Assembly: GCA_009760885.1 (NCBI GenBank)
Contig: CM019702.1
Location: 53,047,282 to 53,111,281 of the forward strand
Source of the DNA: Achatina immaculata
Lineage: Eukaryota > Mollusca > Gastropoda > Stylommatophora > Achatinidae
Length of the DNA stretch: 64,000 nucleotides
Direction: 5' to 3'
Position 1 is the stretch's first letter. The number at the start of each line of letters is the position of its first letter. Positions 1 through 11,410 of this stretch are shown in pieces. The notes under the pieces were generated by a model. The model saw nothing but the letters and a program-made list of their open reading frames with translations, did not search any database and was not told where the DNA came from. The translations under genes were made by a program, and so were the position numbers.

Positions 1-33
1 ACGTAGCCACCGCAGTAAAGTTGCTGTGATATC

Positions 34-452
34 AAAATGTATAAACTAGGAAAAAAATTAGAGACAGTTTTATTACTTAACGAGCACACACCTATTTCAC
101 CTTCACCCGGCTAGATTGTATCACTCTCTTTCCCCCCATCACTCTCAGTTACGACCAACCTGTCACACATCCCAAGTCTCCATTTAAATACTCTCTACAT
201 CCCACATTGCACATTTCTTATATACAGCGTCGAACAAGCCACAGCTTCTTACAGGTTACAGCTAAGTGCTCTATTCCTTTTATTTCACTTTTTTTTACAT
301 AGGATTCATGTGAATTTATACTTTATCTCCTCCTCTATTTCTTTGTTATGTGTGCTTTTGTATGATTAAGGCTCACACCGAAACGTCACACTATTACAAG
401 CTCGTTAAGTAATAAAGCTGTTCCTACTTGTTTTCCTAGTTTATACATTTTA
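34..452 (+). mobile_element. Penelope-like element 3' terminal remnant (PLE-1)
   Basis: Non-coding remnant of a Penelope-like retroelement terminal region. It carries the hairpin-plus-core motif aaggctcacaccgaaacgtc near 369-388 and ends with aataaagctgttcctac and cctagtttatacatttt. The same ending closes the element at 41985-43265, which still has Penelope-type coding sequence, and this is the reason for the family call. About 47 bp at the left (34-81) is the approximate reverse complement of the right end (400-452), so the remnant is a fold-back structure. A diverged copy lies at 26955-27395. No open reading frame is left. Confidence 0.6.
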
Positions 453-2247
453 CTTTTTTACATCGTCACAATATTTAACTTTAGTCATTCATTCATTTGC
501 ATGAGGAAACATAAGAGCTGTTGGTTATACAAACAATGTTTCGAGTTATTTCCATTCTTTCTATTTTTACAAACACAGCTTTTAAATAATATCCAAGCTT
601 TTTCAAAGAATACAATAAAGTTCACTTTACTGTAGTGGTAGAAACTGCTCATATGTGTTCATTTATGTTGATAGCCCATAATGCTACGCCGACGCCTACA
701 CATCACTTCGAATGTTCTGTTTTCCAAAATCATTTTAGTTGTCCCCTCCTTCATAAGTTTATGCATTTTCTGCATTCCCACAGAGTAGAATGATAAGCTG
801 ATACGCTTTCTACTTGATGGTTCGTTCTTCACGCAATTCTTCCTTCTATCTTTTGCAGGAGTTTCACATGTACGTTCCTGACCTGATGTCCAAGAGATAC
901 ATATTAAATTTGAAGGAAGTTCACAAATTCTTGACATTTACACCTTCATGTCCACATAAATACGTATCAGGTTTAGCTATTTTTCAGGAGACAATTTGTT
1001 CTTTGTTATTTTTGTTTTGTTCTTTTATTCTTCCTATGAATATCAACCGCCAAGGCAACATATAAGTTGACAAGAATTGACTGGATTGTGTCACTTAAAA
1101 TTTATATAATAAAAAACCCCAAACATCTGTCCTCAAAATGTCGCAACAGAAAATGTGACAAGTGATCTTTAGCCCATTCTCTTTTCACTCTCAAAACCGT
1201 AAAAACGACTCTGTTACGTATATCGTTCACGGGGCAGGGGAGACGACCGAGACAAGAGATGGAGTAGAATGGCAAATGTATAACGTAAAGCACGCTATCA
1301 ACATGTATTGACCTTCAGGCATCTACTGATCCAGTTAAAACCCCTATTCATTTATTGACCCCATTTATATGGTTTAGTCATTTTTATTTCACCTAATGGA
1401 TTGTTCCATGGACCACTGGGGGGCCGGGGGCGGGGGGAGCAATATTGACTACTTCGGAGAACCGTCGTAAAACGTGTTCGCTACTTCAAACTAAACACCA
1501 CGGCATTTTCAGGGGAAGTAATCAGCTGTCTTGCTGTTTAAATAAATTCCCCGATTTTGTCCCGTTACATGATTTTTTGGTAATCCTGGAAAACTACATT
1601 TCAAGGGATCATATTTCTGGCAGTACAAGCAGACACTGATATGGATATTAAAACAAAGGCACACTCAGCAAAGAAATGACTAAAGAAAAGTTTAAATATA
1701 AAAAGTTTTCAATATCCAGCCCGAAATTTCATGACGGATTTGATGCAACAATTATGACTAAAAGAAAAACGATGTGACGGAAGTTATCGGTGTAACATGC
1801 TGTTTGGAATATTTTGAATACTTTTATAAAACATGATATGAAAAACACAATTTTAAACATAAATTTTAAACACCAGAACAGTCTTAATGGATTTTGAGAT
1901 CATGTTCGTTCATTAAATAAGGTCTAGCATGAACTAAGATCAAGGCAGAGAAAAACAAATGCTTGTATTTAAAATTATTTAACGAGGAAATGTAAATTAA
2001 CTCAGAAGAAAGAATTCTTAGATTTAACAATATATTAAAAATAATATTTCTAGTGAAAGATAAGAAATGAAACCAGACAACAGTAACTGTGCTGTGACGA
2101 AACGTTATTTGGAAGAATTGAATGATTGTAAGAGCTATCAGCACAAGCGTTGTGATAAGGAGAAAAAGACGGAAGAAATGCTTGTCAAATCTACAAAGAG
2201 ACGGAATTTGTATTACGTTCTTTCCTATAAACGCAGATCACGTGAAG

Positions 2248-2480
2248 ATCAAGCTGAGAATGACTAAGATCAAGCTGAGAATGACTAAGATCAAGCTGAG
2301 AATGACTAAGAGCAAGCTGAGAATGACTAAGATCAAGCTGAGAATGACTAAGAGCAAGCTGAGAATGACTAAGAGCAAGCTGAGAATGACTAAGAGCAAG
2401 CTGAGAATGACTAAGTGCAAGCTGAGAATGACTAGGAGCAAGCTGAGAATGACTAAGAGCAAGCTGAGAATCACTAAGAG
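2248..2480. repeat. 21-bp minisatellite, about 11 units
   Basis: Head-to-tail units of atcaagctgagaatgactaa plus g, with single-base variants (gatc, gagc, gtgc, ggagc). The period of 21 is a multiple of three, so the array is open in several frames and gives spurious proteins such as repeated IKLRMTK. The paralogous site at 30268-30313 has only about two units. Confidence 0.95.
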
Positions 2481-2533
2481 TGACTGATAAATGAACAGGA
2501 GAAGCAGAAATACAGGAGGCGGATGGAGTAAGA

Positions 2534-2712
2534 TGGGCGCATGGGTGGCGTAGTAGTTAGTGCTGTTGTCTCTTGCTGCGAGGTAAGGCCAAAAACGGCC
2601 AGTCATCAGACTGTAGAAATGGGACCCATTTCCCTCTAGAACTGGGGCAAAACAAGCAGACAAGCCCAAGGCTGAAAACATCACCCTCTTGTGTGTTATC
2701 ATAACAAGGAAA
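2534..2712 (+). mobile_element. tRNA-derived SINE, copy in duplication 1
   Basis: The head tgggtggcgtagtagttagtg fits a Pol III A box (the paralogue at 30365 has tggcgtagtgg, a perfect match). A B box is degenerate. The body holds gtagaaatggg, which is shared with the otherwise different SINE at 11240-11410, so the two look like members of one superfamily. No exact target duplication was delimited. Confidence 0.6.
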
Positions 2713-2748
2713 ACATGGGCGCTAACATCCTTTCTCAAAAAGGTTGGA

Positions 2749-3192
2749 AGATATTATCGTTGTAAGATATAACCATGGTTATATATAATAGATTTGTCAG
2801 ATTGGCTATCAAGAAAGCAACATCCTGCAGCAGACATTCCCCGCCAAGATAAATGTATGAACAGATCAGCAATTTGGGATAAAGCACATCACGATTTTTT
2901 ATATTCTCAAACAGCAAAAAGAAAGTGCATCTGAGAATTACTTCTATTCCTTGTCCGGTGTACTTTTGCATCTAAACTTCAGTTTTCTTTCTTTTCTTTT
3001 TTTTATATAATAGATTTGTCAGATTGGCTATCAAGAAAGCAACATCCTGCAGCAGACATTCCTCGCCAAGATAAATGTATGAACTGGTCAGCAATGTGGG
3101 ATAAAGCACATTACGATTTTTTAAATTCTCAACCAGCAAAAAGAAAGTGCATCTGAGAGTCACTTCTACTCCTTGTCCAGTGTACTTTTGCA
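2749..3192. repeat. 222-bp tandem duplication
   Basis: Two adjacent copies of one segment with a spacing of 222 bp: gatttgtcag recurs at 2791 and 3013, and the closing ttttgcatctaaa recurs at about 2967 and 3189. A pyrimidine-rich tract (ttctttcttttctttt) follows each copy. The paralogous locus at 30600-30810 has one copy, so this duplicated after the segmental duplication, or one copy was lost there. Confidence 0.9.
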
Positions 3193-3775
3193 TCTAAAAT
3201 TCGGTTTTCTTTCTTTTCTTTTTTTTTTCTTATTTTCAATGAATGCTAAAATGTTGATACTGTGTTTGTTTTACATCATGTGAACATTCTTTCTGTGGTG
3301 TTAGTTTGTCATTTTATTATTGTTAGTATACATAAAATACGTCTTTGTTTTATTCTCTATCAAGATGATAGTCCGTATACGTATCTTTTTTGTACCAGCC
3401 ACATTTTTATAAAGCTTGTATACCCTATTATGCGTAAGTCACTATTAAAAAAACAATAAAGAAAATAGTATACATGCATACAGACATTGACAAGTTTGCA
3501 AGAGAAATAGATAACATGTTTTTGTGAGTTTTAAAGTTAAAAAAGAAATTAAAGAAGTTTCAAGTCTCGAAGTAAGATTCAAATATCACTTAATAGCATT
3601 TCAATAAACAAACATTTCTGCTTTCATTTAAACTGAAACTTCATCTTGGACTTCAAGTCCTCTGTGTAGGGATGTTTGGCTTGAAAAGATTCTTCATACC
3701 GTAACCCGAGAATAGTTTGTTCATATTCATATAAGAACATAATGTGTACATTCTTTTGGCTGAGAATACTTTGTT
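3193..3775. other. Non-coding stretch of duplication 1
   Basis: AT-rich sequence shared with 30811-31395. Near 3710-3775 it contains diverged copies of the 27-bp minisatellite unit (gagaatagtttgttcata, gagaatactttgttgata), showing that the array once extended to the left of the mariner footprint. No gene seen. Confidence 0.6.
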
Positions 3776-3826
3776 GATAGGAGTGGCGATTGATACGTTC
3801 TCGGCATAAGGTACAAATACATGAAA
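3776..3826. mobile_element. Solo mariner terminal repeat (footprint)
   Basis: The stretch ggcgattgatacgttctcgg and the following cataaggtacaaatacatga match the first roughly 50 bp of the mariner at 31396-32647 and the inverted form of that element's right end. No transposase follows; the 27-bp array resumes at once. It is read as an internally deleted mariner at the same site as in copy 2. Confidence 0.65.
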
Positions 3827-3832
3827 CATACT

Positions 3833-4640
3833 TGTACCTGAGAACAGTGTGTTCATACTTATACCTGAGAACAGTGTGTTCATACTTATACCTGAGAACA
3901 GTGTGTTCATACTTATACCTGAGAACAGTGTGTTCATACTTGTACATGAGAACAGTGTGTTCATACTTGTAGTTGAGAACAGTGTGTTCATACTTGTAGT
4001 TGAGAACAGTGTGTTCATACTTGTACCTGAGAACAGTGTGTTCATACTTGTAGTTGAGAACAGTGTGTTCATACTTGTAGTTGAGAACAGTGTGTTCATA
4101 CTTGTACATGAGAACAGTGTGTTCATACTTGTAGTTGAGAACAGTGTGTTCATACTTGTAGTTGAGAACAGTGTGTTCATACTTGTACCTGAAAACAGTG
4201 TGTTCATACTTGTACCTGAGAACAGTGTGTTCATACTTGTACTTGAGAACAGTGTGTTCATACGTATACCTGAGAACAGTGTGTTCATACTTGTACCTGA
4301 GAACAGTGTTCATACTTGTACTTGAGAACAGTATGTTCATACTTGTACTTGAGAACAGTGTGTTCATACGTATACCTGAGAACAGTGTGTTCATACTTGT
4401 ACCTGAAAACAGTGTGTTCATACTTGTACATGAGAACAGTATGTTCATACTTGTACTTGAGAACAGTGTGTTCATACGTATACCTGAGAACAGTCTGTTC
4501 ATACTTGTACCTGAAAACAGTGTGTTCATACTTGTACATGAGAACAGTATGTTCATACTTGTACTTGAGAACAGTGTGTTCATACGTATACCTGAGAACA
4601 GTGTGTTCATACGTATACCTGAGAACAATGTGTTCATACG
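3833..4640. repeat. 27-bp minisatellite array, about 30 units, with higher-order structure
   Basis: Units are variants of acctgagaacagtgtgttca followed by tacttgt. Variable bases define two domains. About 3930-4210 repeats in threes (81 bp: variants gtt, gtt, then cct or cat). About 4310-4600 repeats in fours (108 bp: ctt, tacct with gtat, cct, cat). The period of 27 keeps most frames open on both strands, which explains long artificial proteins such as repeated MNTLFSGIS. Confidence 0.95.
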
Positions 4641-5078
4641 AAGACAAGAAGGAACATCAGGTGCGTCCGAAGTTATAGTAATCTTACTATCATACATTAT
4701 ATGTCTGCATGAAACAACAGTAAGCTTGAGATGCAGAAGGTCTTGAAATCGCAGCTCATAGAACGGTGGATTGGTGATATCAAGCAGTCCCCTGTGACAG
4801 TACTGCAGTTCCCCTGATGTTAAACTGAATTTCTTATTTCTACGGTTCCATTTACACATTGAGATATATTCCACTGTGTTAGATGGAAAACGAAATCTTG
4901 ATGTCTGCCAAACCTGGCGACTGATACAGTCTGGAGAACATAAAGCACCCCTGGTCTTGATCTAATAATACGTCACAGCAGAGTGTCCAAAGTAACTAAA
5001 GGAGAATGATAATTGCACTAAAAATGGAATCGATTCGGACATTGACAAATATGTTTGTGACTATAAGGCGGTGAAGCA
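4641..5078. other. No gene seen
   Basis: Unique-looking AT-rich sequence between the 27-bp array and the 1.2-kb tandem duplication. I see no coding, RNA or element signature. Confidence 0.5.
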
Positions 5079-5962
5079 CCATAACCCACAGGCATTTCTC
5101 TGTTACATAGAGCGAAACTCAGATCAAACATACACAGATTCATGGGCACACGAAAATCCAAACATTGCATTCTTCAAAATATGTAACATGAGCAGCACTA
5201 GATTGTTACGGTGATTCGCAGCTTGATTGGAATGGACAGCGTGAGATTTATTGTGAAGTTTTGTCTCCATATGTCTAATATAAGTCATGATTCATTTAAT
5301 GTTTCACTGTTACCCACACACAAGTGAACGATTGTAACAATGATCTCTCTCCCTCCCCCCTCTCTCTCTCTCTCTCTAACACACACACACACACGAACAT
5401 GCACATAACAAAGAATTAGCATAGAAAGAAACAGTTTGATATAATGAAGATCAAAGCTTGCTTGTTTGATCAGCCCTCAAGAGAGAAGACCAAAGCAATA
5501 CATACATTAAGAACAATAACACGTGACTGCCTCCTTGATATTGAAGATTCAGTTTCGAAATGTGAGTTATTAAAAATATCGTATCTTACTATTGTCTGTA
5601 TCAAATTCTTGTATTCTCTGTTAGTTCTGTCAGCTAAATAACTCATATTGCTTGGCATAGCAATATTTAAAATCAGAGTGATTATATATAAAATATTTTT
5701 ATATATAAAAATGACAGAAACAAAGAAGTCTGTGCACCTAGTGTCTTGGTTTCAACAGATTATCATTTTATGTTTCAAGATACAACAATCAGACGGCACT
5801 GAAAAGTGTTACTACATATAGTCTGTACATGTGTATGCAAGGCTAAAATATCCATGAACTGCTGGATTCATAAGAATACCCAAAAAGGCAATATATATAT
5901 ATATATATATATCAGTGTAATGACAAAAATGCATTTTAATGGTGATGACTATGATGATGATA

Positions 5963-5996
<34 letters not shown>

Positions 5997-7114
5997 CACT
6001 CATGGACAACACAGACCCTTTATATGCAGACAACAAGTAAATAAATGAATTAGTATAATCAAGGTCTCACCAGCGTTCATAGAGGAATTACGTTTTATAC
6101 TATTGTTTTTAATGACAAAAAATGAGGATATAGAATCCGACAATTTCAACAAAAATATTTACCTTCTATTAGTATGAGAAAAACAAGAAGTCCGTCAGGG
6201 GTGCATATTGTCGCCTTACTTTTTTAACTTGTATACTGACAACATAATGAGGAATGTTAGAGAAAATATAGACAAAGACTAAATATTTTGGACACATTAA
6301 ACGACACCATAACCCACAGGCATTTCTCTGTTACATAGAGCGAAACTCAGATCAAACATACACAGATTCATGGGCACACGAAAATCCAAACATTGCATTC
6401 TTCAAAATATGTAACATGAGCAGCACTAGATTGTTACGGTGATTCGCAGCTTGATTGGAATGGACAGCGTGAGATTTATTGTGAAGTTTTGTCTCCATAT
6501 GTCTAATATAAGTCATGATTCATTTAATGTTTCACTGTTACCCACACAAGTGAACGATTGTAACAATGATCTCTCTCCCTCCCCCCTCTCTCTCTCTCTC
6601 TCTAACACACACACACACACGAACATGCACATAACAAAGAATTAGCATAGAAAGAAACAGTTTGATATAATGAAGATCAAAGCTTGCTTGTTTGATCAGC
6701 CCTCAAGAGAGAAGACCAAAGCAATACATACATTAAGAACAATAACAAGTGACTGCCTCCTTGATATTGAAGATTCAGTTTCGAAACGTGAGTTATTAAA
6801 AATATCGTATCTTACTATTGTCTGTATCAAGTTCTTGTATTCTCTGTTAGTTCTGTCAGCTAAATAACTAATATTGCTTGGCATAGCAATATTTAAAATC
6901 AGAGTGATTATATATAAAATATTTTTATATATAAAAATGACAGAAACAAAGAAGTCTGTGCACCTAGTGTCTTGGTTTCAACAGATTATCAGTTTATGTT
7001 TCAAGATACAACAATCAGACGGCACTGAAAAGTGTTACTACATATAGTCTGTACATGTGTATGCAAGGCTAAAATATCCATGAACTGCTGGATTCATAAG
7101 AATACCCAAAAAGG

Positions 7115-7171
<57 letters not shown>

Positions 7172-7530
7172 TGTAATGACAAAAATGCATTTTAATGGTG
7201 ATGACGATGATGATGATGATGATGATGATGATGACACTCATGGACAACACAGACCCTTTATATGCAGACAACAAGTAAATAAATGAATTAGTATAATCAA
7301 GGTCTCACCAGCGTTCATAGAGGAATTACGTTTTATACTATTGTTTTTAATGACAAAAAATGAGGATATAGAATCCGACAATTTCAACAAAAATATTTAC
7401 CTTCTATTAGTATGAGAAAAACAAGAAGTCCGTCAGGGGTGCATATTGTCGCCTTACTTTTTTAACTTGTATACTGACAACATAATGAGGAATGTTAGAG
7501 AAAATATAGACAAAGACTTAAATATTTTGG
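5079..7530. repeat. 1226-bp direct tandem duplication
   Basis: Two adjacent copies (about 5079-6304 and 6305-7530) that are almost identical; each begins ataacccacaggcatttctc. Both contain a (CT)n/(CA)n tract, a (TA)n tract and a (GAT)n tract. The microsatellites differ in length: (TA)n is about 24 bp at 5889 and about 50 bp at 7118. Each copy ends with reverse-transcriptase-derived sequence (gtcaggggtgcatattgtcg, encoding RQGCILSP). The short open frames inside have no recognisable domain. Confidence 0.93.
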
Positions 7531-7765
7531 ACACATTAAACGACATGATAATCTAGAGAAGACCATTTTGGGAGGGTACATAATGGGAAAAAGAAAGAGA
7601 GGAAGACCAGGCGAAGATGGCTGCAAGACATCGTTGATGATCTACAAATGGATGCATTAGCAGCAGGTCATCTTGCTCACAACCGACAGGCGTACAGGAG
7701 TGCTGTTTGTGAGGCAAAGTTCCACAAGGGAGATGCAATTGAATAAATGAATGAATGAATTAGTA
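7424..7765 (+). mobile_element. RTE/BovB-type LINE 3' end (family R1)
   Basis: Decayed 3' end of a non-LTR retrotransposon. With frameshifts it encodes RQGCILSPYFFNLYTDNIMR, a conserved RT motif, then KYFGHIKRHDN, RGRPRRRWLQDIVDDLQMD and a C-terminus ending KFHKGDAIE. A (GAAT)n tail overlaps the end of the frame, as in other R1 copies in this window. The RT motif is also in the first copy of the tandem duplication (about 6190-6300), so the LINE supplied the right edge of the duplicated unit. Not functional. Confidence 0.75.
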
Positions 7766-8454
7766 TGAGAACTTTCAAAGAAAAAATTAAACACAATAAA
7801 TAATATAGAGGTGGCCAAACTAGATTAAGGTAAGAGTCAAAAATAATAAACATCAGATGTATGAAATCCAGAAGACATGAATAGATATTACATTTACATT
7901 TATCTAGAAATGTTTTATACAATTAAAATGAAATGCATGACGGGTCTAGTAGTTACTATTTGTCAACACCGGTCTAAACGATTATTGATTATTGATTTCT
8001 CATTTTGTATTCGAGATTTCTTTAGTCATTAAATGAAATCTAGCATAAAAATTAACATGTAAATTCTTAAATACATTTATCCATAATGAACATTAACCTT
8101 ACGTTTTTATCCACTAGTGTGTCATCAATAAATAATTATAGAACACAATATTTTTTTTTATCTTTTGTATAAAGATTGCCATAAAAAAGGAGTTCTATCA
8201 AAATATTTCCACGATCCATACATTATATGTCAAGCAGTCAAATGAGACTCGCAAACATCGTTTTGGCCATCTTGTAACAGTATAGGATTACGTAATAGCG
8301 TTGGATATTATAATAAGGTAGTAGTCTCCCTTGTAGATAGTTCAGTTTGGATATTGTAGGCCTGCAGCGAGAAAATCCGTTGAAAATTTGCAGGCATGCG
8401 TACTTAATGAACGTATTGGTAGGAGACGCAGAAAGAAGCAGATAATAAAAGAGT
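7766..8454. other. No gene seen
   Basis: AT-rich non-coding sequence. Nothing recognisable on either strand. Confidence 0.5.
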
Positions 8455-8590
8455 CTTATATCTTATATCCTTCCCGTGCCGTTAAACGTCACATAGGGCT
8501 CGCAAAGTAGTTCGCCAATTTTTCCTGTCTTCGGCGAGTCTTTCAACCTCATCAAAGGATTTTATGCCTGTTAACTTGGCCTCTATAATA
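8455..8590 (-). mobile_element. RTE-type LINE C-terminal fragment (family R3)
   Basis: The minus strand reads through EVERLAEDRKNWRTTLRAL and CDV to a stop, followed by a short repeat tail (aagatat units). This is a typical C-terminal end of RTE-type LINE polyproteins. The same segment recurs, with frameshifts, at 47640-47775. Only the last 45 or so codons remain. Confidence 0.65.
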
Positions 8591-9555
8591 AAAGAGTAGA
8601 CATTGAGAAAAACGGTTAAGGCTGGCAGAGAAGTAAGGGGTCTTCATGAATGTAGATATATACGTTTTTCTTCATAGTTAGCTGTTTCCTGTAGTTACAT
8701 GTGATGTTACGGAGATTTCCCATGTTATTTTTGTGAATTAAGAATTGTAGAACCAAACATGTAGGAACAGTTATTCTGTTACGACCAGTGGACTTAGTAC
8801 TAAAGTAATAAAACTTTTTGATGTGAGTTTTGTGAAATTCACCGAGGTATATTCCTGAATTCGTAGGTATCAAAATGTTTGCTGTTCAAGATGCCTAATT
8901 GATATTTTGTCTGAGTGTGAAAGTTGATCACTCACTTCCCATTTGGCGAACTGAGTTCTCGCCGGGGGGTTGAGCCTAAGTGTGATATTTGTCAACCTAC
9001 TTCACGTCATCACTCAACTATCATCAGTTCTTATTAATAAAATGTTGTTCTATATTCAACACAACTTTCCATGTTACTCCACACCGTTATGTGTTGGTAT
9101 TGTGGAGAGAGTGTCAGAGGTTCTCATGTTATGTTGCTGTCGTTCAGGTGGAGTCGAATGCCTGGGTTGTGTTAGTTTCTCTGTGAATAACATAGAAGTC
9201 GTTTGATTATACTTACTGATAACATTCAGATTGATACATCTTACTCCACTAAACCCTTGCTAACAGCAGCAGATGTAACCTTCTTCAACACTTGGTCATT
9301 TCAGCTGGTCCTATTGTAATCTGTGATAGAGACTATAAAAATATGGGGATAAGATACTAAAATCAAATATAGTATAAAAAAGCATTAGAATTACTTGTTT
9401 AACTGCATTAAGGAGTATTAGAGTTGCTATATTAGGCCCGTGTTTCTAAGATCTTTGGTACATGACAGTGTGATGTGACCAGTATCATGTCTGGTCGTAT
9501 ATAACTTCCCAGTTTTCTCTCCCACCTATTTTTTAAGGCAGCTGGATAACGTGAA
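8591..9555. other. No gene seen
   Basis: Non-coding sequence without recognisable motifs. Short open frames here have no domain or repeat support. Confidence 0.45.
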
Positions 9556-9665
9556 TTTTTGTTCTAGTGATACCATAAAAAAAAAATTCCACTGCTGGGA
9601 TTTGTGCCCGATACCACCGGATAGGTTGACTGAGCGCCTAGCCACTCAGCTAACTAAGCCGACTT
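9556..9665 (-). mobile_element. Degenerate tRNA-derived SINE head
   Basis: On the minus strand gttagctgagtggctaggcg resembles a Pol III A box, and gcacaaatccc sits where a B box would be. A run of T on that strand (about 9579-9587) follows the tRNA-like head. It is too degenerate to be a tRNA gene. Confidence 0.45.
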
Positions 9666-11235
9666 CGAATACATCAAAGCTATATCAGAAGCTTCATGGA
9701 CGCGTCAATGATAGCCGTTAAGAACAAGTTGATCGCAGAGGTTAGGCACTCTTATGGACTAACTTATATTTTCTTTCAATGAAATCATTTCAGATGGGAG
9801 ACATTCTGTTGTGTGGAATTATATATAAATGAAATAAAACTACATTACAAGACTCCTATGAAACAGCTACCTTACGGTACAGTAAAGCAACAAAAGAGGT
9901 GAAAGCTCTCAGTTTCAATAACTCAAGTCAGAACAATCGTGACTGTGATAAACATAAAGATATAACGGTGGATGACAGTGCAGTGACATCTTTTTTTATC
10001 ACAAATGTAAAAGTTTATGCCAGTTGTCATTTTCGATTTAGTGTCAAATTGTATTACTAATTTACATTGCAAAATTGTACACTTTATAGTAAAATAAAGT
10101 CTCTGAAACTATAATTGAACGTTTCTATTTCTGAATTTACATATGAAAATCAGATGCCAAGCAAGTTTCTAACGCTTAGAATATTGTATAAGGTAATATG
10201 CGCAAAAAACACTTACATCTATAATTTTGAAAGCTACAAATAAACAGCATACTTTCCATCTTGTCTTTATTCCTATATGACACTGATAGCTTCAAATAAT
10301 GTGGGTCTTAGTTTGAGATATTGAATCTGTTTTATTACTTTGATAGAACTCATTTTTTTTCGAAAAATAATGGGAACCCATAGACAGGCATGATTTAATC
10401 TGCATAGTTTCTTTTGTTTCACGACAGCAGTTAGTAGACACTGTCAATAATTCTTTTCTGAATAAAACCCTACGTGAAACATTTAATTCATGTTTTTTAC
10501 TTAACTTTTAACGGAGACTTTCCGCTCTCTATAAATGATTAAATAGTGTACATTCAGTCCTTCATTCTAGTGATATATGTTCATTTTAAAATGCATTTCT
10601 CATTTTCGTGTTTAAAACATTTCATGACTATTCTGTAATTTAATATTTTTCTACGTTTTTAGTTTCGTTATAACTCTAAAATCCGTTTCTGAATTTCCCA
10701 ACTGTACACTCTATCATTACATGTTAAACTAGACGCCATTATCTGTTTGCATTTTCACAGAGAAACTGTTTTCACGTGTACGGAAAATTATGATGAAACT
10801 TTTAAATTTCACGTTTTCAGAGTCACATATATAATGTAGAAACACAAACGCAGTGTACTTTATACATCAATATGTTGGTTCTTCAGTTATTTTCCAAGTA
10901 CGTCTCTCGTTACTTCAATATTGTAGATAATTAAAACTAGCAAAGCATCACTACTGCTATAATTTTTCTTTGGGTGTCTTTTGTATATTTTCTTAATTGC
11001 TTTTTGAAGGACGTCATATTTTCAAAGTTTCCAGTACAGCTCACTATAATGTGTTGACACAATCACTTTTTATATTGTATAAATCTAGATTAGAAACAAG
11101 GAGGAAAAAGAACATAGCTAAGTCCGATTGCGGGGACTTTATATATGAAAGTCACACAAATAAACCCAAGAGGAAACAGATGGTTTCGTTGCATAAGCAT
11201 TGCTCCTTTCTGGTCAATAAATAGAGTACTTTATT
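9666..11235. other. No gene seen
   Basis: AT-rich sequence with only short open frames. The 75-codon frame at 10997-11224 has no recognisable domain. Confidence 0.45.
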
Positions 11236-11239
11236 ATAG

Positions 11240-11410
11240 GCCGCTGAGCAGCTAAGTTATTAGTGCTCTCGTCTCATGGGGCAGGTTTATGGTTCGAATC
11301 CAGCCGGATGCGAACCAGTCACCCAAGTGTAGAAATGGGTTCACTGATTCTTCTGTAGCTGGGAAAGGAAAGGCGACAGAGGCATGATGCTGAAAACATA
11401 ACCCTATAGT
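11240..11410 (+). mobile_element. tRNA-derived SINE
   Basis: The head ccgctgagcagctaag is A-box-like, and ggttcgaatcc at 11291-11301 is a perfect Pol III B box. The body has gtgtagaaatgggttc, shared with the SINE at 2534-2712. Its 3' end (gcatgatgctgaaaacataa) runs without a break into the 39-bp minisatellite, whose units carry the same words. Confidence 0.7.

Larger units (their letters stand above)
1..4640. repeat. Segmental duplication, copy 1
   Basis: The order of sequences here is repeated at 26923-34265: Penelope-like remnant, unique AT-rich sequence, short minisatellite, SINE, a sequence of about 222 bp, a mariner terminal repeat and a 27-bp minisatellite. Identity is high by eye over long stretches, for example 640-1080 against 28560-28990. 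Copy 1 lacks the LINE, the mariner interior and a short LINE tail found in copy 2. It has extra tandem expansion at 2248-2480 and 2749-3192. Between 471 and 2247 I see no gene, only sequence shared with copy 2. The window starts inside this copy, so its left edge is unknown. Confidence 0.85.

Noticed and set aside
3833..4640. CRISPR array
   Set aside because: All arrays here are contiguous tandem repeats without unique spacers, and the genome is eukaryotic.
3624..4874. Long open frames on both strands across the 27-bp array (up to 416 codons)
   Set aside because: The period is a multiple of three and the unit lacks stops in most frames, so length is an artefact. Frames are open on both strands at once and show no domain.
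5806..6048. Acidic poly-Asp or poly-Ile/Tyr proteins at the (TA)n and (GAT)n tracts (also 7032-7286)
   Set aside because: Translations of microsatellites only.
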